From Paucibacter sp. B2R-40 (GTDB lineage Bacteria > Pseudomonadota > Gammaproteobacteria > Burkholderiales > Burkholderiaceae_C), in the NCBI RefSeq assembly GCF_025717555.1, contig NZ_JAJIRP010000002.1:1-64000 (forward strand): a stretch of DNA of 64,000 nt, given 5' to 3'. Shown here one piece after another: positions 55,475 through 64,000 of the stretch; within the stretch, counting starts at the first letter, position 1; each line of letters opens with the position of its first letter. The notes under the pieces are model-generated. The model was not told the origin of the DNA. It did not search any database and saw only the letters and a program-made list of their open reading frames with translations. The position numbers were made by a program, and so were the translations under genes.

Positions 55475-56802
55475 CAGCTGCTGCTCCTGGAAAATTTCGG
55501 CACGCCGGCCACATAGGCGCTGTGCAGATTGCGCTCATCCGACAAGCCCATCCAGGCGAACACCCGCTCATGCAGGCCGCGCACGACCTCGGCGCGGGCC
55601 TTGGCCACCGGGCCCAACGCCCAGTCCCAGACGCAAACATCGGCCAGCGTGCCGACGCCGAAGTGGCCCATCTCGCCCGCCAGCCCCAGCGCCGCGGCCG
55701 CGCCGCGCGTGGCCGCGTACAGCCCCGCCCAGGCGCTCATGCGCTGGCCGGCCAAGGCCTGCACCTTGTAGCCATCGAGCAAATTTCGCTGCATGGACAA
55801 GCTGGTGCCGCCGCCCACATCGCTGGCCACGCTGACTGCCACACCGGCCTGCGCAGCGGCCACCCAGTCAAACAGCCCGCTGCCGAGGAAGAGATTGGAC
55901 GAGGGGCTGAAGGCAATCTGTGCGCCGCTGGCCGCGATCGCGGCGCGATCGGCGTCGTCCAGCCAAACGCCATGCGCAAGAACAGCGCGCGGATGCAAGA
56001 GGCCCTCGCGGGCATAGACGTCCAGATAGCTGCGTGCGTCGGGGAACAGCTCGCTCACCCAGGCCACCTCGGCGCGATTCTCGGCCACATGGGTTTGCAT
56101 ATACAGCGATGCGTCGGCGCGGCACAAGGCGCCGGCCATCGCCAACTGGGCGGGGCTGCTGGTCGGCGCAAAGCGAGGCGTCACGGCATAACTCAAACGG
56201 CCCCGGCCATGCCAGCGCGAGATCAGGTCGACGCAATCACGCTCGGCGCTGGCCACATCGGGGTCCAGCAGCGCGGCCGGCGCGTTGCGGTCCATCAAGA
56301 CCTTGCCGGTGATCAAGCGCATGCCGCGCGCCTCGGCCGCCTCGAACAAGGCCTCGGCCGAGACCTTGTGGACGGTGGCGAAGACCACAGCCGCCGTCGT
56401 GCCATGGGCCAAGAGCGCGTCCAGAAAGCGCTCCGCGCCCAGCTGTGCGACGGCCGGATCGGCATAGCGGCATTCGGCAGGGAAGGTGTAGGTGTTGAGC
56501 CAGTCCAGCAGCTCGGCGCCATAAGAGGCGATCACATCGAGCTGGGGGCAATGCACATGGGTGTCGATGAAGCCGGGCAGGATCAGGTGGCCGCTGTGGT
56601 CGATCTGCTGCCAACTCGCGTCGGGCACCTCGGCCTGCGTGCCTGCGATGCGGCCCGTTTCGTCGATCAGTAGCCAATGGTCGGGCTGGAAGCGCACGGC
56701 GCCACCGGGCTCAAGTTCCCCCCAGGCCGGCGCAGCGGTGAAGTCGAGCAGGTCGCCGCGCAGAGCCAGGCGTTGAGAGCTGTTGTTGGTCAAGATCGTC
56801 AT
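55474..56802 (-). CDS. guaD: Guanine deaminase
   Basis: 442 residues, normal length. It deaminates guanine to xanthine and ammonia. Amidohydrolase metal ligands and GuaD signatures are present: FIDTHVHCPQLDVIASYG with H82/H84, LLDWLNTYTFPAE, KVLMDRNAP, YAVTPRFAPTSSPAQL, YMQTHVAEN, LLHPRAVLAHGVWL and the late catalytic Asp in ASDVGGGTSLSM. The start overlaps the lysR stop by 4 nt and the stop overlaps the NTF2-like gene. Its product is the substrate for XdhAB encoded divergently. Confidence 0.96.
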   Translation of the reverse strand: MTILTNNSSQRLALRGDLLDFTAAPAWGELEPGGAVRFQPDHWLLIDETGRIAGTQAEVPDASWQQIDHSGHLILPGFIDTHVHCPQLDVIASYGAELLDWLNTYTFPAECRYADPAVAQLGAERFLDALLAHGTTAAVVFATVHKVSAEALFEAAEARGMRLITGKVLMDRNAPAALLDPDVASAERDCVDLISRWHGRGRLSYAVTPRFAPTSSPAQLAMAGALCRADASLYMQTHVAENRAEVAWVSELFPDARSYLDVYAREGLLHPRAVLAHGVWLDDADRAAIAASGAQIAFSPSSNLFLGSGLFDWVAAAQAGVAVSVASDVGGGTSLSMQRNLLDGYKVQALAGQRMSAWAGLYAATRGAAAALGLAGEMGHFGVGTLADVCVWDWALGPVAKARAEVVRGLHERVFAWMGLSDERNLHSAYVAGVPKFSRSSS

Positions 56803-57788
56803 GGATTGTTGGGGAATTTATTGAACTCGGCCGGAGCCAGCGATTGCGCCGTCTCGCGTACCTGCTCACGCAACCAGCGCAGCGCGGCCGATCTGTGCGT
56901 GAGCTGGTGCCAAAGTTGGTAATAGTTCATCGCCGGAAAGGCGACCGGGCAAGGCAGCACCGTCACCGGCAAGCCCTTCAAATAACGTGAGCAGAACAGC
57001 CGCCCGGTCGTCAGCACCAAGAGGCTGCGCGCCACCATCTGCGGCAGCTGGCCGAAATGCGCGCTGCGCACGGCCACGCGGCGGCTCAGGCCCAGCTCCG
57101 TCAGGTGCTGGTCAATCACGCCGGGCTGACCGGCCGCCAGCGGCATCGGGGCCAGGTGCTGGCAGTCCAGATAGCGCGCCAGCGTCCAACTGGCCGGATC
57201 GCGCTGCCAGGCCTTGGCGGCCGGATGTTTGTTGGCCAGCAAGCAGACGACCTCGTCGCTGAGCAAGCCGCCGAGATGCAGCTCGTCGGGCGGCTGCAGC
57301 CAGTTGCCGATGACCAGATCCAGCTCGCCGCTGCTCAAACCGCGGCGGTAATCGAACTGCGCGGACAGCGGTTGCAGATCCAGCCGCAAGCCGGGAGCGG
57401 CCTGCTGCAGGCGGCCGACCAGCTCGGGCAGGAACAAGGGGTCGAGGTAGTCGCTGACGGCAATGCGAATGGACATTTCAGCGCTCGCAGGATCAAAGCT
57501 GGCGCCACTGCGGCTGTTGCGGCCGAACAGGCTCTGCGCTTCTTGCAGCAGTCGACCGGCCGGCTCCAGCAGTTCCAGCGCGACGGCGGTCGGCGTCATG
57601 CCCGCGCCGCTGCGCACCAGCAAGGCGTCGCCGGTCAGCGCACGCAGGCGCCGCAGCTGCGCACTGACGGCGGGCTGCGTGCTGTTGAGGCGCATGGCGG
57701 CCCGCGAGACGCTGCGTTCGCTGATCACTGTGTGCAAGACCCGGACGAGTTGGAGCTCGATCTTGTCGAAATCGGCGCGCTGGCTCAT
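56799..57788 (-). CDS. LysR-family regulator of the purine locus
   Basis: 329 residues with a winged HTH (ISERSVSRAAMRLNSTQPAVSAQLRRLRAL, about 18-47) and a LysR effector domain. It is the first gene of the minus-strand guaD-ABC unit (4-nt overlap with guaD) and divergent from xdhA across 88 nt, so both transcription units share one control region. Regulation by xanthine, guanine or urate is likely but inferred from context. The HTH spacing and the PAVSAQL motif are standard. Confidence 0.9.
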   Translation of the reverse strand: MSQRADFDKIELQLVRVLHTVISERSVSRAAMRLNSTQPAVSAQLRRLRALTGDALLVRSGAGMTPTAVALELLEPAGRLLQEAQSLFGRNSRSGASFDPASAEMSIRIAVSDYLDPLFLPELVGRLQQAAPGLRLDLQPLSAQFDYRRGLSSGELDLVIGNWLQPPDELHLGGLLSDEVVCLLANKHPAAKAWQRDPASWTLARYLDCQHLAPMPLAAGQPGVIDQHLTELGLSRRVAVRSAHFGQLPQMVARSLLVLTTGRLFCSRYLKGLPVTVLPCPVAFPAMNYYQLWHQLTHRSAALRWLREQVRETAQSLAPAEFNKFPNNP

Positions 57789-57876
57789 ATTTTCAAATCC
57801 ATACTAACTATGCGCATAATCGTATAGCCTGAAGCGACACGCCCGTTACTTTCGGTGCAAACTTCGACAAGCCATC
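57789..57876. promoter_or_regulatory. Shared control region of lysR-guaD and xdhAB
   Basis: An 88-nt divergent region. A TATGCGCATA palindrome at 57809-57818 sits within an AT-rich stretch; ATAC and GTAT flank it (57801-57804 and 57822-57825) nearly symmetrically. This resembles a LysR-type dyad and is the most obvious operator candidate. No clear Shine-Dalgarno precedes the xdhA ATG at 57877. Confidence 0.45.
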
Positions 57877-59427
57877 ATGAACAGCCCCGCCGCCCGCCCG
57901 CTACGCTTCTTCCATCAAGGTCAGATCCGGGCCGTGCAAGGCCTGCCCGTCACGACCACGGTCTTGCAATACCTGCGCGAGCAGGCCTCAGGGCCATGTT
58001 TGGGCAGCAAGGAAGGCTGCGCCGAGGGCGACTGCGGCGCCTGCACGGTGCTGGTGGCGGAGTTGCGCGAAGGCCAGCTGCAGCTGCGCAATATCAACGC
58101 CTGCACGCAGTTTTTGCCCACGCTGGATGGCCAGGCCCTGCTGACGGTGGAAGACCTGGGCTCGTCCACCGACTTGAATCCAGTCCAGCAAGCGCTGGTG
58201 GAGTGCCATGGCTCGCAATGCGGCTTTTGCACCCCCGGCTTTGTGATGTCGCTGCAGGCCTGCTATGAAAAGCACAGCGCTGCCGGCACGCGGCCGACCC
58301 GCCAGCAACTGGCCGACGAGCTGGCCGGCAATTTATGCCGCTGCACCGGATATCGGCCGATTCTGGATGCGGGGGAGAAGATGTTCGACTTGACGGGCCG
58401 GCAGCTCGATCTAAAGCCGGCCGAGGCAGCCTTGTTGCAGATGCAGGCAGAAGATATTCCGCTGCATTACTCTGCGCCTAACCCTGCCTTCCGGCAGCGC
58501 ACAGACAGCTTTGATGCGCCTCGGACGCTGGAGCAACTGGCGGCCCTGCTCGAAACCAAGCCGGCCGCCCGTCTGCTGGCCGGCTCCACCGATATCGGCC
58601 TGTGGGTCAACAAGCAGTTCCGCGACTTGGGCGACCTGATCTATATCGGCGCTGTCGACGAATTGCGTCAGATTCGAGCCGAGGCCTTTGATGGCCAGCC
58701 AGGCTTATGGATTGGTGCTGCTGCATCGCTTGACGATGCCTGGGCCGCGCTGACCGCTGCCACGCCACCCTTGCGCGAGCTGTGGCTGCGCTTTGCCTCG
58801 CCACCGGTGCGCCGCGCCGGCACGCTGGGCGGCAATATCGCCAACGGCTCGCCGATCGGCGACGGCGCGCCGGCCTTGATCGCCCTCGGTGCCGAGCTGG
58901 TTTTGCGGCGCGGCAGCCAGCAGCGCCGGCTCAAGCTGGAGGATTTTTACCTCGCCTATATGCAGAATGCCTTGCAGCCGGGCGAGTTCATTGAAGCCAT
59001 GCATCTGCCCCTGCCGACGGCTGACTGGCGGCTGCGCGCCTACAAGATCGCCAAACGCTATGACAGCGATATCTCGGCGGTCTGTGCGGTGCTTTCAATC
59101 CGGCTGGACGGCGAGTTGGTCGCTGAGGCGCGGCTGGTCTTCGGCGGCATGGCAGCGGTGGTCAAACGAGCCGCTTTGGCCGAAGCGGCCTTGCTTGGCA
59201 AAGCCTGGACCGAGGCCGCGATGATCGAGGCGCAAGCGGCGCTGACCAGTGACTTCACACCGATGAGCGATGCCCGCGCCAGCAGTGCTTACCGGATGCA
59301 GGTCGCACAGAATTTGTTGCGCCGGCTCTGGTTGGAGACACGATCAGATGCACCCTTAGCGGCCAGCGACTTGAGCGTCTGGCAGGCGGTTTCTTTCGAC
59401 ACCAACATGACCAGGAGCGCCGCATGA
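57877..59427 (+). CDS. xdhA: Xanthine dehydrogenase small subunit (2Fe-2S and FAD domains)
   Basis: 516 residues. The first [2Fe-2S] cluster uses Cys48, Cys53, Cys56 and Cys76 (GCAEGDCGAC), the second Cys115, Cys118, Cys154 and Cys156 (SQCGFCTPGF and LCRCTGYRPI). The FAD-binding half follows (about 215-395, LLAGSTDIGLWV and GTLGGNIANGSPIGDGAP), then the CO-dehydrogenase flavoprotein C-terminal domain. It passes electrons from the molybdenum subunit to NAD+. The start has no strong Shine-Dalgarno. The stop overlaps xdhB by 4 nt. Confidence 0.96.
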   Translation: MNSPAARPLRFFHQGQIRAVQGLPVTTTVLQYLREQASGPCLGSKEGCAEGDCGACTVLVAELREGQLQLRNINACTQFLPTLDGQALLTVEDLGSSTDLNPVQQALVECHGSQCGFCTPGFVMSLQACYEKHSAAGTRPTRQQLADELAGNLCRCTGYRPILDAGEKMFDLTGRQLDLKPAEAALLQMQAEDIPLHYSAPNPAFRQRTDSFDAPRTLEQLAALLETKPAARLLAGSTDIGLWVNKQFRDLGDLIYIGAVDELRQIRAEAFDGQPGLWIGAAASLDDAWAALTAATPPLRELWLRFASPPVRRAGTLGGNIANGSPIGDGAPALIALGAELVLRRGSQQRRLKLEDFYLAYMQNALQPGEFIEAMHLPLPTADWRLRAYKIAKRYDSDISAVCAVLSIRLDGELVAEARLVFGGMAAVVKRAALAEAALLGKAWTEAAMIEAQAALTSDFTPMSDARASSAYRMQVAQNLLRRLWLETRSDAPLAASDLSVWQAVSFDTNMTRSAA

Positions 59428-61751
59428 ACGCCGCCGCAGCCCAAGTGGGGGTGAGTCGCCCGCATGAATCGGCCGCCCTGCATGTGTCAGGCGAAGCGAT
59501 TTACACCGATGACATCGCCGAGGCCACGGGCACGCTGCACGCAGCGCTGGGTCTCTCGCCGGTTGCACATGGCAAGCTGCTGGGTATTGATCTGGACCTG
59601 TTGCGCGCCCAGCCCGGTGTGGTGGCGGTCTTGACGGCGGCCGATATTCCGGGCGCCAACAACTGCGGGCCGCTGCTGCACGACGACCCCATACTGGCCG
59701 CCGATGTATTGAGTTACCTAGGCCAGCCGGTCTTTGCCGTCATCGCCAGCAGCCGCGACTTGGCGCGCCGTGCCGCTGCGCTAGCCAAGCACGCCATTCG
59801 TTTCGAGGCGCTGCCCGCCGTGCTGACGGCCAAGGCCGCGCATGAGCGGGGCCAATATGTATTGCCGCCCATGCATCTGAACCGGGGCGAAGCGCAAGTT
59901 GCACTCGCAACGGCGCCGCACCGGCTCAGCGGCGAATGGTCGGTCGGCGGCCAGGAGCAGTTCTACTTGGAGGGCCAAATCAGCTATGCCTTGCCGCAGG
60001 AGCAGCAAGCGATGCTGGTGCATTGCTCGACCCAGCATCCGAGCGAAATGCAGCTGCTGGTCGCCCATGCGCTGGGCTATGCCGCGCACCAGGTGCAGGT
60101 GCAATGCCGACGCATGGGCGGCGGGTTTGGCGGCAAGGAATCGCAATCGGCGCTGTTCGCCTGCGTGGCGGCGGTCGCGGCGACCAAGCTGCGCCGGCCG
60201 GTCAAGCTGCGACTGGACCGTGACGATGACTTCATGATCACCGGCCGCCGCCATGGCTTTGATTACCGCTGGGATGTCGGATTTGACGAGGACGGCATGC
60301 TGCTCGGCGCCGAGGTCGATTTGATCTCCAACTGCGGCCATTCGGCCGATCTGTCGGCGCCGGTGATGGCGCGTGCGCTCTGTCATTTTGACAATGCCTA
60401 TTTTTTGCCTCATGTGGCCTTGCACGGCTTTTGTGCCCGCACCAACACGCAGAGCAATACCGCCTTTCGCGGCTTTGGCGGGCCGCAAGGGGCCTTGGCC
60501 GTCGAGATGATTCTGGACTCGATTGCGCGCCGTCTTGGCCTTGATCCGTTGCTGGTGCGTCAGCGCAATTTCTATGCGGACGAAGGTGGCCGCAACATCA
60601 CGCCCTATGGCCAGCAGGTCGAGGACAACATCCTGGCGCCGCTAAGCGACAGGCTTGTTGAGACCAGCGACTATCACGCCCGACGCGCAGCGATTGCGAG
60701 CTTCAACGCCAGCAGCCCTGTGCTGAAGAAAGGCCTGGCGCTGACGCCGCTGAAGTTCGGCATCAGCTTCAACGTCGTGCACCTGAACCAGGCCGGCGCC
60801 TTGGTCCATGTCTATACCGATGGTTCGGTCTTGGTCAATCATGGCGGCACCGAGATGGGCCAGGGGCTCAACACCAAGGTCGCGCAGGTCGTGGCGCATG
60901 AACTAGGCATTCCTCTGAGCAGCGTGCGCTGCAGCGCCACCGACACGCAAAAGGTCGCCAACACCTCGGCGACTGCTGCCTCCACCGGCAGCGACTTGAA
61001 CGGCAAGGCTGCGCAGGACGCGGCGCGCAAGATCAAGCAAAGGCTGAGCGTCTTGGCGGCGCAAATATTTGGCTGCGCGCAGGACGAAGTTCTTTTTGAG
61101 GCCGCGCAAGTCAGCGCAGGTAAGCAGTCACTTGGTTTTACAGAGCTGGTCCACAAGGCCTATATGCAACGTGTGCAGCTCTGGAGCGACGGTTTCTACA
61201 CCACGCCGGGCCTGCACTGGGACCGCGCCAAGCTACAGGGCAAGCCCTTTTACTACTACGCATTTGGCGCGGCAGTGGCCGAGGTCTTGGTCGACACGCT
61301 GACGGGCGAGAGCCGCGTCACGCGCGCCGATGTGCTGCACGATGTCGGCCAGTCATTGAACCCGGCCTTGGACATCGGCCAGGTCGAAGGCGCCTTCGTG
61401 CAAGGCATGGGCTGGCTGACCACGGAGGAGCTGAAATGGCATCCGCAATCGGGCGCCCTGCTGACTCATGCGCCGAGCACTTACAAAATCCCGACCGCCA
61501 ACGACAGCCCGCCGGACTTCCGCGTCAGCTTGTTCGACCAGCCAAACGCCGCCGACAGCATTCACCGCTCGAAGGCGGTCGGCGAGCCGCCGCTGCTTTT
61601 GCCTTTTTCGGTGCTGCTGGCGATCAAGGATGCAATTGCCTCGACGGGTCCGGCCGGCTGCGACCCGCTGCTGCGCGCACCGGCTACGGCCGAGGCGGTG
61701 TTGTCTGCTTTGCAGGCTGTGGGGGCTGTTGGGACTGTTGGGACTGCGTAG
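59424..61751 (+). CDS. xdhB: Xanthine dehydrogenase molybdenum-binding large subunit
   Basis: 775 residues, typical of XdhB. Aldehyde oxidase/xanthine dehydrogenase a/b-hammerhead near 20-125 (SGEAIYTDDIAE), molybdopterin-binding segments RMGGGFGGKE (about 229-238), FRGFGGPQG, and QG(L)NTKVAQVVAHELGIP, and the catalytic Glu721 in AVGEPPLLL. It oxidises hypoxanthine and xanthine to urate. xdhC, the cofactor-sulfuration chaperone, is absent from the window. The final 68 nt overlap the 3' end of the convergent AmpC gene antisense. Confidence 0.96.
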   Translation: MNAAAAQVGVSRPHESAALHVSGEAIYTDDIAEATGTLHAALGLSPVAHGKLLGIDLDLLRAQPGVVAVLTAADIPGANNCGPLLHDDPILAADVLSYLGQPVFAVIASSRDLARRAAALAKHAIRFEALPAVLTAKAAHERGQYVLPPMHLNRGEAQVALATAPHRLSGEWSVGGQEQFYLEGQISYALPQEQQAMLVHCSTQHPSEMQLLVAHALGYAAHQVQVQCRRMGGGFGGKESQSALFACVAAVAATKLRRPVKLRLDRDDDFMITGRRHGFDYRWDVGFDEDGMLLGAEVDLISNCGHSADLSAPVMARALCHFDNAYFLPHVALHGFCARTNTQSNTAFRGFGGPQGALAVEMILDSIARRLGLDPLLVRQRNFYADEGGRNITPYGQQVEDNILAPLSDRLVETSDYHARRAAIASFNASSPVLKKGLALTPLKFGISFNVVHLNQAGALVHVYTDGSVLVNHGGTEMGQGLNTKVAQVVAHELGIPLSSVRCSATDTQKVANTSATAASTGSDLNGKAAQDAARKIKQRLSVLAAQIFGCAQDEVLFEAAQVSAGKQSLGFTELVHKAYMQRVQLWSDGFYTTPGLHWDRAKLQGKPFYYYAFGAAVAEVLVDTLTGESRVTRADVLHDVGQSLNPALDIGQVEGAFVQGMGWLTTEELKWHPQSGALLTHAPSTYKIPTANDSPPDFRVSLFDQPNAADSIHRSKAVGEPPLLLPFSVLLAIKDAIASTGPAGCDPLLRAPATAEAVLSALQAVGAVGTVGTA

Positions 61752-62928
61752 AGAGTTGCGCCAATTGGTTCAGGATCGCGTACGCGGCCGTGATGCGCGC
61801 CGTGATATCCACGTTCTTGTTCGCCAGCATCACGATGCCAATTTTCAGCTGGGGCACAAACAAGACGTAGCTGCCGAATCCCGCCGTTGAGCCGGTCTTG
61901 TTGAACAAGGTCGACCGGCTCGATTGGGCCTGCATTTGCGCCGCCGAGAGGCGCTTGGCCGGATTGGATTCAAAAATCATGGCCTCGGAGTTGCCGGCCA
62001 GCAAGCGATCCAAGGTGATGGGGAAAGGGTATTGCTCCCAGCCCAACCCTTGCACCATCTCGCCGACCTTGAAGTAGCCAAGCTGCGTGCCCACAATCGC
62101 ACGCTGCATGGTCACGCTCAAATGCTGCGGATCTATTTGGGCCTGCACATAACGAATCATGTCAGCGGCCGTCGACTTGACACCATAAGCTTGTTCGGCG
62201 AAGACGCCAGGCCTCACGCGGATCTCGGCATTGGCTTTGCTATAGCCCCAGGCATAGCTGTCCACCTGCGCCTCCGGCACCTGGATATAGCTGTCGTGCA
62301 GACCTAGCTGCGGGAACAGCAGGGTTTGCATCGCATCTGCAAAACTGCTCTTCAAGGCCAAGGCGGTGACATGACCCAGCAAACCAAGACTTGGATTCGA
62401 ATATTCGCGCCTTGTGCCCGGCGCAGCGCTCGGCCGCCATTGCTGGAAATACGCCAGCATGCCATCCGGTGCGAGTTCATCCGGAAACTGCAGCGGCAGG
62501 CCACCGGCGGTGTAGGTCGCCAGGTGGATCAAAGCGGCGCGGTCGATCGCCCGACCCTTGAGCGCCGGCTCATAGCGGCCGGGGTGGTCGTTCAAAGACA
62601 GCTGTCCCTGCACTTGTGCGTATGAAGCCAGCGTAGCCGTGAAGGTCTTGCTGATGGAGCCCAACTCGAACAAGGTGTGCTCGTTGACGGGCTTGTGCGC
62701 CGCCCGGGACGCCAGGCCGTAGTTGTAGAAGCTGGCTTCGCCATTGAGCGTGATCGCGACCGCCATACCGGGCACGTCATGCTGGGCCATCAAGGGAAGA
62801 ATCGCTGCATCGACGATGGATACAAGCTTGGCGGGGGGCTCGGCGGCCTTGCTGCCGACAGGCAGCAGGCATGAGCAGACCAGCGCGAGGGTCAACAGTT
62901 TTTGCACGGGAGTCATGAGGTCTAGCAA
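61684..62928 (-). CDS. ampC: Class C (AmpC-type) beta-lactamase
   Basis: 414 residues, signal peptide (cleavage near GSKAAE). All class C hallmarks match: S91-I-S-K94 in FELGSISKTFTA, Y176-S-N178, HLATYTAGGLPLQ, DYAWGY-like SYAWGYS, the ampC KTG motif at K344-T-G346 and FGSYVLFVPQLKIGIVMLANK. It hydrolyses cephalosporins by an acyl-enzyme. Unlike the other two serine hydrolases in the window it has KTG. The C terminus runs about 22 residues past the usual end as a Gln/Pro-rich tail (STQSQQSQQPPQ), encoded in the antisense overlap with xdhB. No ampR lies next to it. An ATG at 62916 is an alternative start. Confidence 0.93.
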   Translation of the reverse strand: MLDLMTPVQKLLTLALVCSCLLPVGSKAAEPPAKLVSIVDAAILPLMAQHDVPGMAVAITLNGEASFYNYGLASRAAHKPVNEHTLFELGSISKTFTATLASYAQVQGQLSLNDHPGRYEPALKGRAIDRAALIHLATYTAGGLPLQFPDELAPDGMLAYFQQWRPSAAPGTRREYSNPSLGLLGHVTALALKSSFADAMQTLLFPQLGLHDSYIQVPEAQVDSYAWGYSKANAEIRVRPGVFAEQAYGVKSTAADMIRYVQAQIDPQHLSVTMQRAIVGTQLGYFKVGEMVQGLGWEQYPFPITLDRLLAGNSEAMIFESNPAKRLSAAQMQAQSSRSTLFNKTGSTAGFGSYVLFVPQLKIGIVMLANKNVDITARITAAYAILNQLAQLSTQSQQSQQPPQPAKQTTPPRP

Positions 62929-62969
62929 TTTGAATTCTTCAAAGAACGTTTGCCGATGCGGCTTGGCCG

Positions 62970-64000
62970 TCAGGCAAACAAGGTCGCCAAGCGCTCCACT
63001 GCGGCGACCGACAGCGCGCGGTCGATGCGGGTGTCCTCATTGCCGAAGTCGTGTTCGCCCTGCGCCTGCACCAACACGCCGTCGCGGCGCGGCAGCATAA
63101 AGAGGTTGTGGCCTCGGTAGATCAGCGCGTAGTCCACCTCGATTTGCGGCACCAGGCGCGCCGTCTGGCCGCGCACTGGGATGATGGACTTGTCACCCAG
63201 CAAGGCGCGCGCGCCATAGCCGGTGCAGTTGACGACGGTGCGTTCACGCAAGGCGCCAAACTGGCGCGGGTGCTCAAACACCTCATGCACGATCTCGCCG
63301 CCGGCGCGCAGAAAGTCATCCATCAAGAGTCGCTGATAGCTGGAGATATTGAAGCTCATTTGGGTGAAGCGCTTGGCATGGGCGACGCGAAACGGATGCT
63401 CGCCCGGCCTCAGAAGCACGGACTTGGGGCGGATGTCGTCCAACTCCCCGATCAGATCCGGATAGTCGGGCTCATCAATCCCGCCATGTGCAGAGTCGGG
63501 CAAGGGCTGATCGAAAGGGATGTCCGACAAGATGTAGCCGTCGCGCCACTCGACCGGCCGATCGGCCAGGCCGAGCAGGCTTTGGTAAGTCTTGAAGGAG
63601 CTGCGCGCCATCGAGGCCCAGGCCTGAGTCCAGGCCGGCGTGGCGTATTCGCTGCTGCAGATGCGCGAGTCCGGCGACCACAGACCGGTAGCCTTGGATG
63701 AGGCCACTTCGGGCGGGCGCTCCTTGCAGTAGATGCGCACCTTCATCCCGTTCATTTGCGCGACGCGCGCCGTGGTGAGCCCAATAGCACCGCAACCAAT
63801 CACGGCAATCTGCTTGTGCCCGCTGGCCCTTATCAGCGGCAGCGCCAATCGGGCGGAGCCCCAAGACAGCGACCAGCCGCTGCCGCCATGGCCGTAATGG
63901 TGGACGATGGTCTTGCCGTAGCGCTGCTCGGACGCTATGCGGGGTCCCTGGGCGCGAAACGGCCGCAGGCAGACATTGAGGTCGATGATGCGGTCGGCGC
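62970..64000 (-). CDS. D-amino-acid-oxidase-like FAD oxidoreductase, 5' end cut off by the window
   Basis: At least 343 residues; the frame is open to the window edge, so the start lies beyond 64000. The Rossmann FAD motif is IAVIGCGAIGLTTA, followed by a DAO-like RVAQMNGMKVRIYCKERPPEVASSKATG and a later ARALLGDKSIIPVRGQTARLV. Upstream of the FAD motif, read from 63998 downward, come LNVCLRPFR and VHHYGHGGSGWSLSWGSA, segments that in canonical D-amino-acid oxidases form the C terminus. A permuted domain order is therefore suggested. Likely an FAD oxidase of amine or D-amino-acid substrates. It ends about 41 nt upstream of the ampC start region on the same strand. Confidence 0.8.
   Translation of the reverse strand, partial: ADRIIDLNVCLRPFRAQGPRIASEQRYGKTIVHHYGHGGSGWSLSWGSARLALPLIRASGHKQIAVIGCGAIGLTTARVAQMNGMKVRIYCKERPPEVASSKATGLWSPDSRICSSEYATPAWTQAWASMARSSFKTYQSLLGLADRPVEWRDGYILSDIPFDQPLPDSAHGGIDEPDYPDLIGELDDIRPKSVLLRPGEHPFRVAHAKRFTQMSFNISSYQRLLMDDFLRAGGEIVHEVFEHPRQFGALRERTVVNCTGYGARALLGDKSIIPVRGQTARLVPQIEVDYALIYRGHNLFMLPRRDGVLVQAQGEHDFGNEDTRIDRALSVAAVERLATLFA

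Noticed and set aside
55522-56673. 383-residue plus-strand open frame opposite guaD
   Set aside because: Antisense shadow; guaD signatures fix the coding strand.

Overview
The window looks like chromosomal DNA of a GC-rich betaproteobacterium, most likely order Burkholderiales (Roseateles/Paucibacter/Rubrivivax-like). This is judged from protein family content (OMPLA, GntP permease, DUF4136 and SYLF lipoproteins, POT transporter, AmpC, xanthine dehydrogenase) and from codon bias; no 16S, tRNA or other marker is present. Genes are dense, many with 1-4 nt start/stop overlaps. I see no phage, CRISPR array, rRNA or tRNA, and only one mobile-element-like sequence, a MITE-like element at 22024-22187.

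Layout. 1-12.3 kb: a cut-off secreted protein, a POT-family transporter, a soluble GAF-PAS-PAS-PAS hybrid histidine kinase translationally coupled to a periplasmic binding protein, an M13 metallopeptidase, a LytS/LytTR two-component pair, a DinB protein and a serine hydrolase. 12.3-22.7 kb: a Stealth-family phosphotransferase, a SYLF lipoprotein, a 1273-residue AsmA protein, an outer-membrane phospholipase A, a patatin, a GntP permease and a YqhA protein. 22.7-31.8 kb: a penicillin-binding-like lipoprotein, a run of envelope lipoproteins ending at a clear terminator (glycine zipper, Tat-type amidohydrolase, NlpE-META-DUF4377 fusion, DUF4136), a solute-binding protein, a patatin lipoprotein, a second and divergent phospholipase A, and a PLDc_N/SHOCT protein.

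32-48 kb: a LysR regulator diverges from arcD-arcA (arginine antiporter and arginine deiminase, without arcB or arcC). A large + strand gene run follows: RND adaptor, RND pump, a two-helix membrane protein, six Mrp/Mbh-type antiporter genes (E-F-G-[MbhD/MbhE/MrpB fusion]-C-D), a second ArcD-like antiporter, and the NodT-type outer-membrane channel of the RND system. The antiporter module is thus nested inside a tripartite efflux operon, with almost every junction overlapping. This is the most unusual structure in the window. It suggests functional coupling between efflux and ion or pH homeostasis, but that is inference.

48-62 kb: an alpha/beta hydrolase and a VOC protein, then a purine-salvage/catabolism locus. 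On the minus strand lysR-guaD-NTF2-like-ABC transporter (ATPase, two permeases, BMP-type binding lipoprotein) reads as one transcription unit. Divergent from it, xdhA-xdhB encode xanthine dehydrogenase. Together they would import a purine or nucleoside, deaminate guanine to xanthine and oxidise it to urate. The window ends with a class C beta-lactamase whose 3' end overlaps xdhB antisense, and a cut-off D-amino-acid-oxidase-like flavoprotein with apparently permuted motif order.

Recurring themes are envelope lipid turnover (two OMPLA, two patatins, SYLF, AsmA) and serine beta-lactamase-fold hydrolases (three). All function calls rest on motifs and family resemblance read by eye; no database search was possible.
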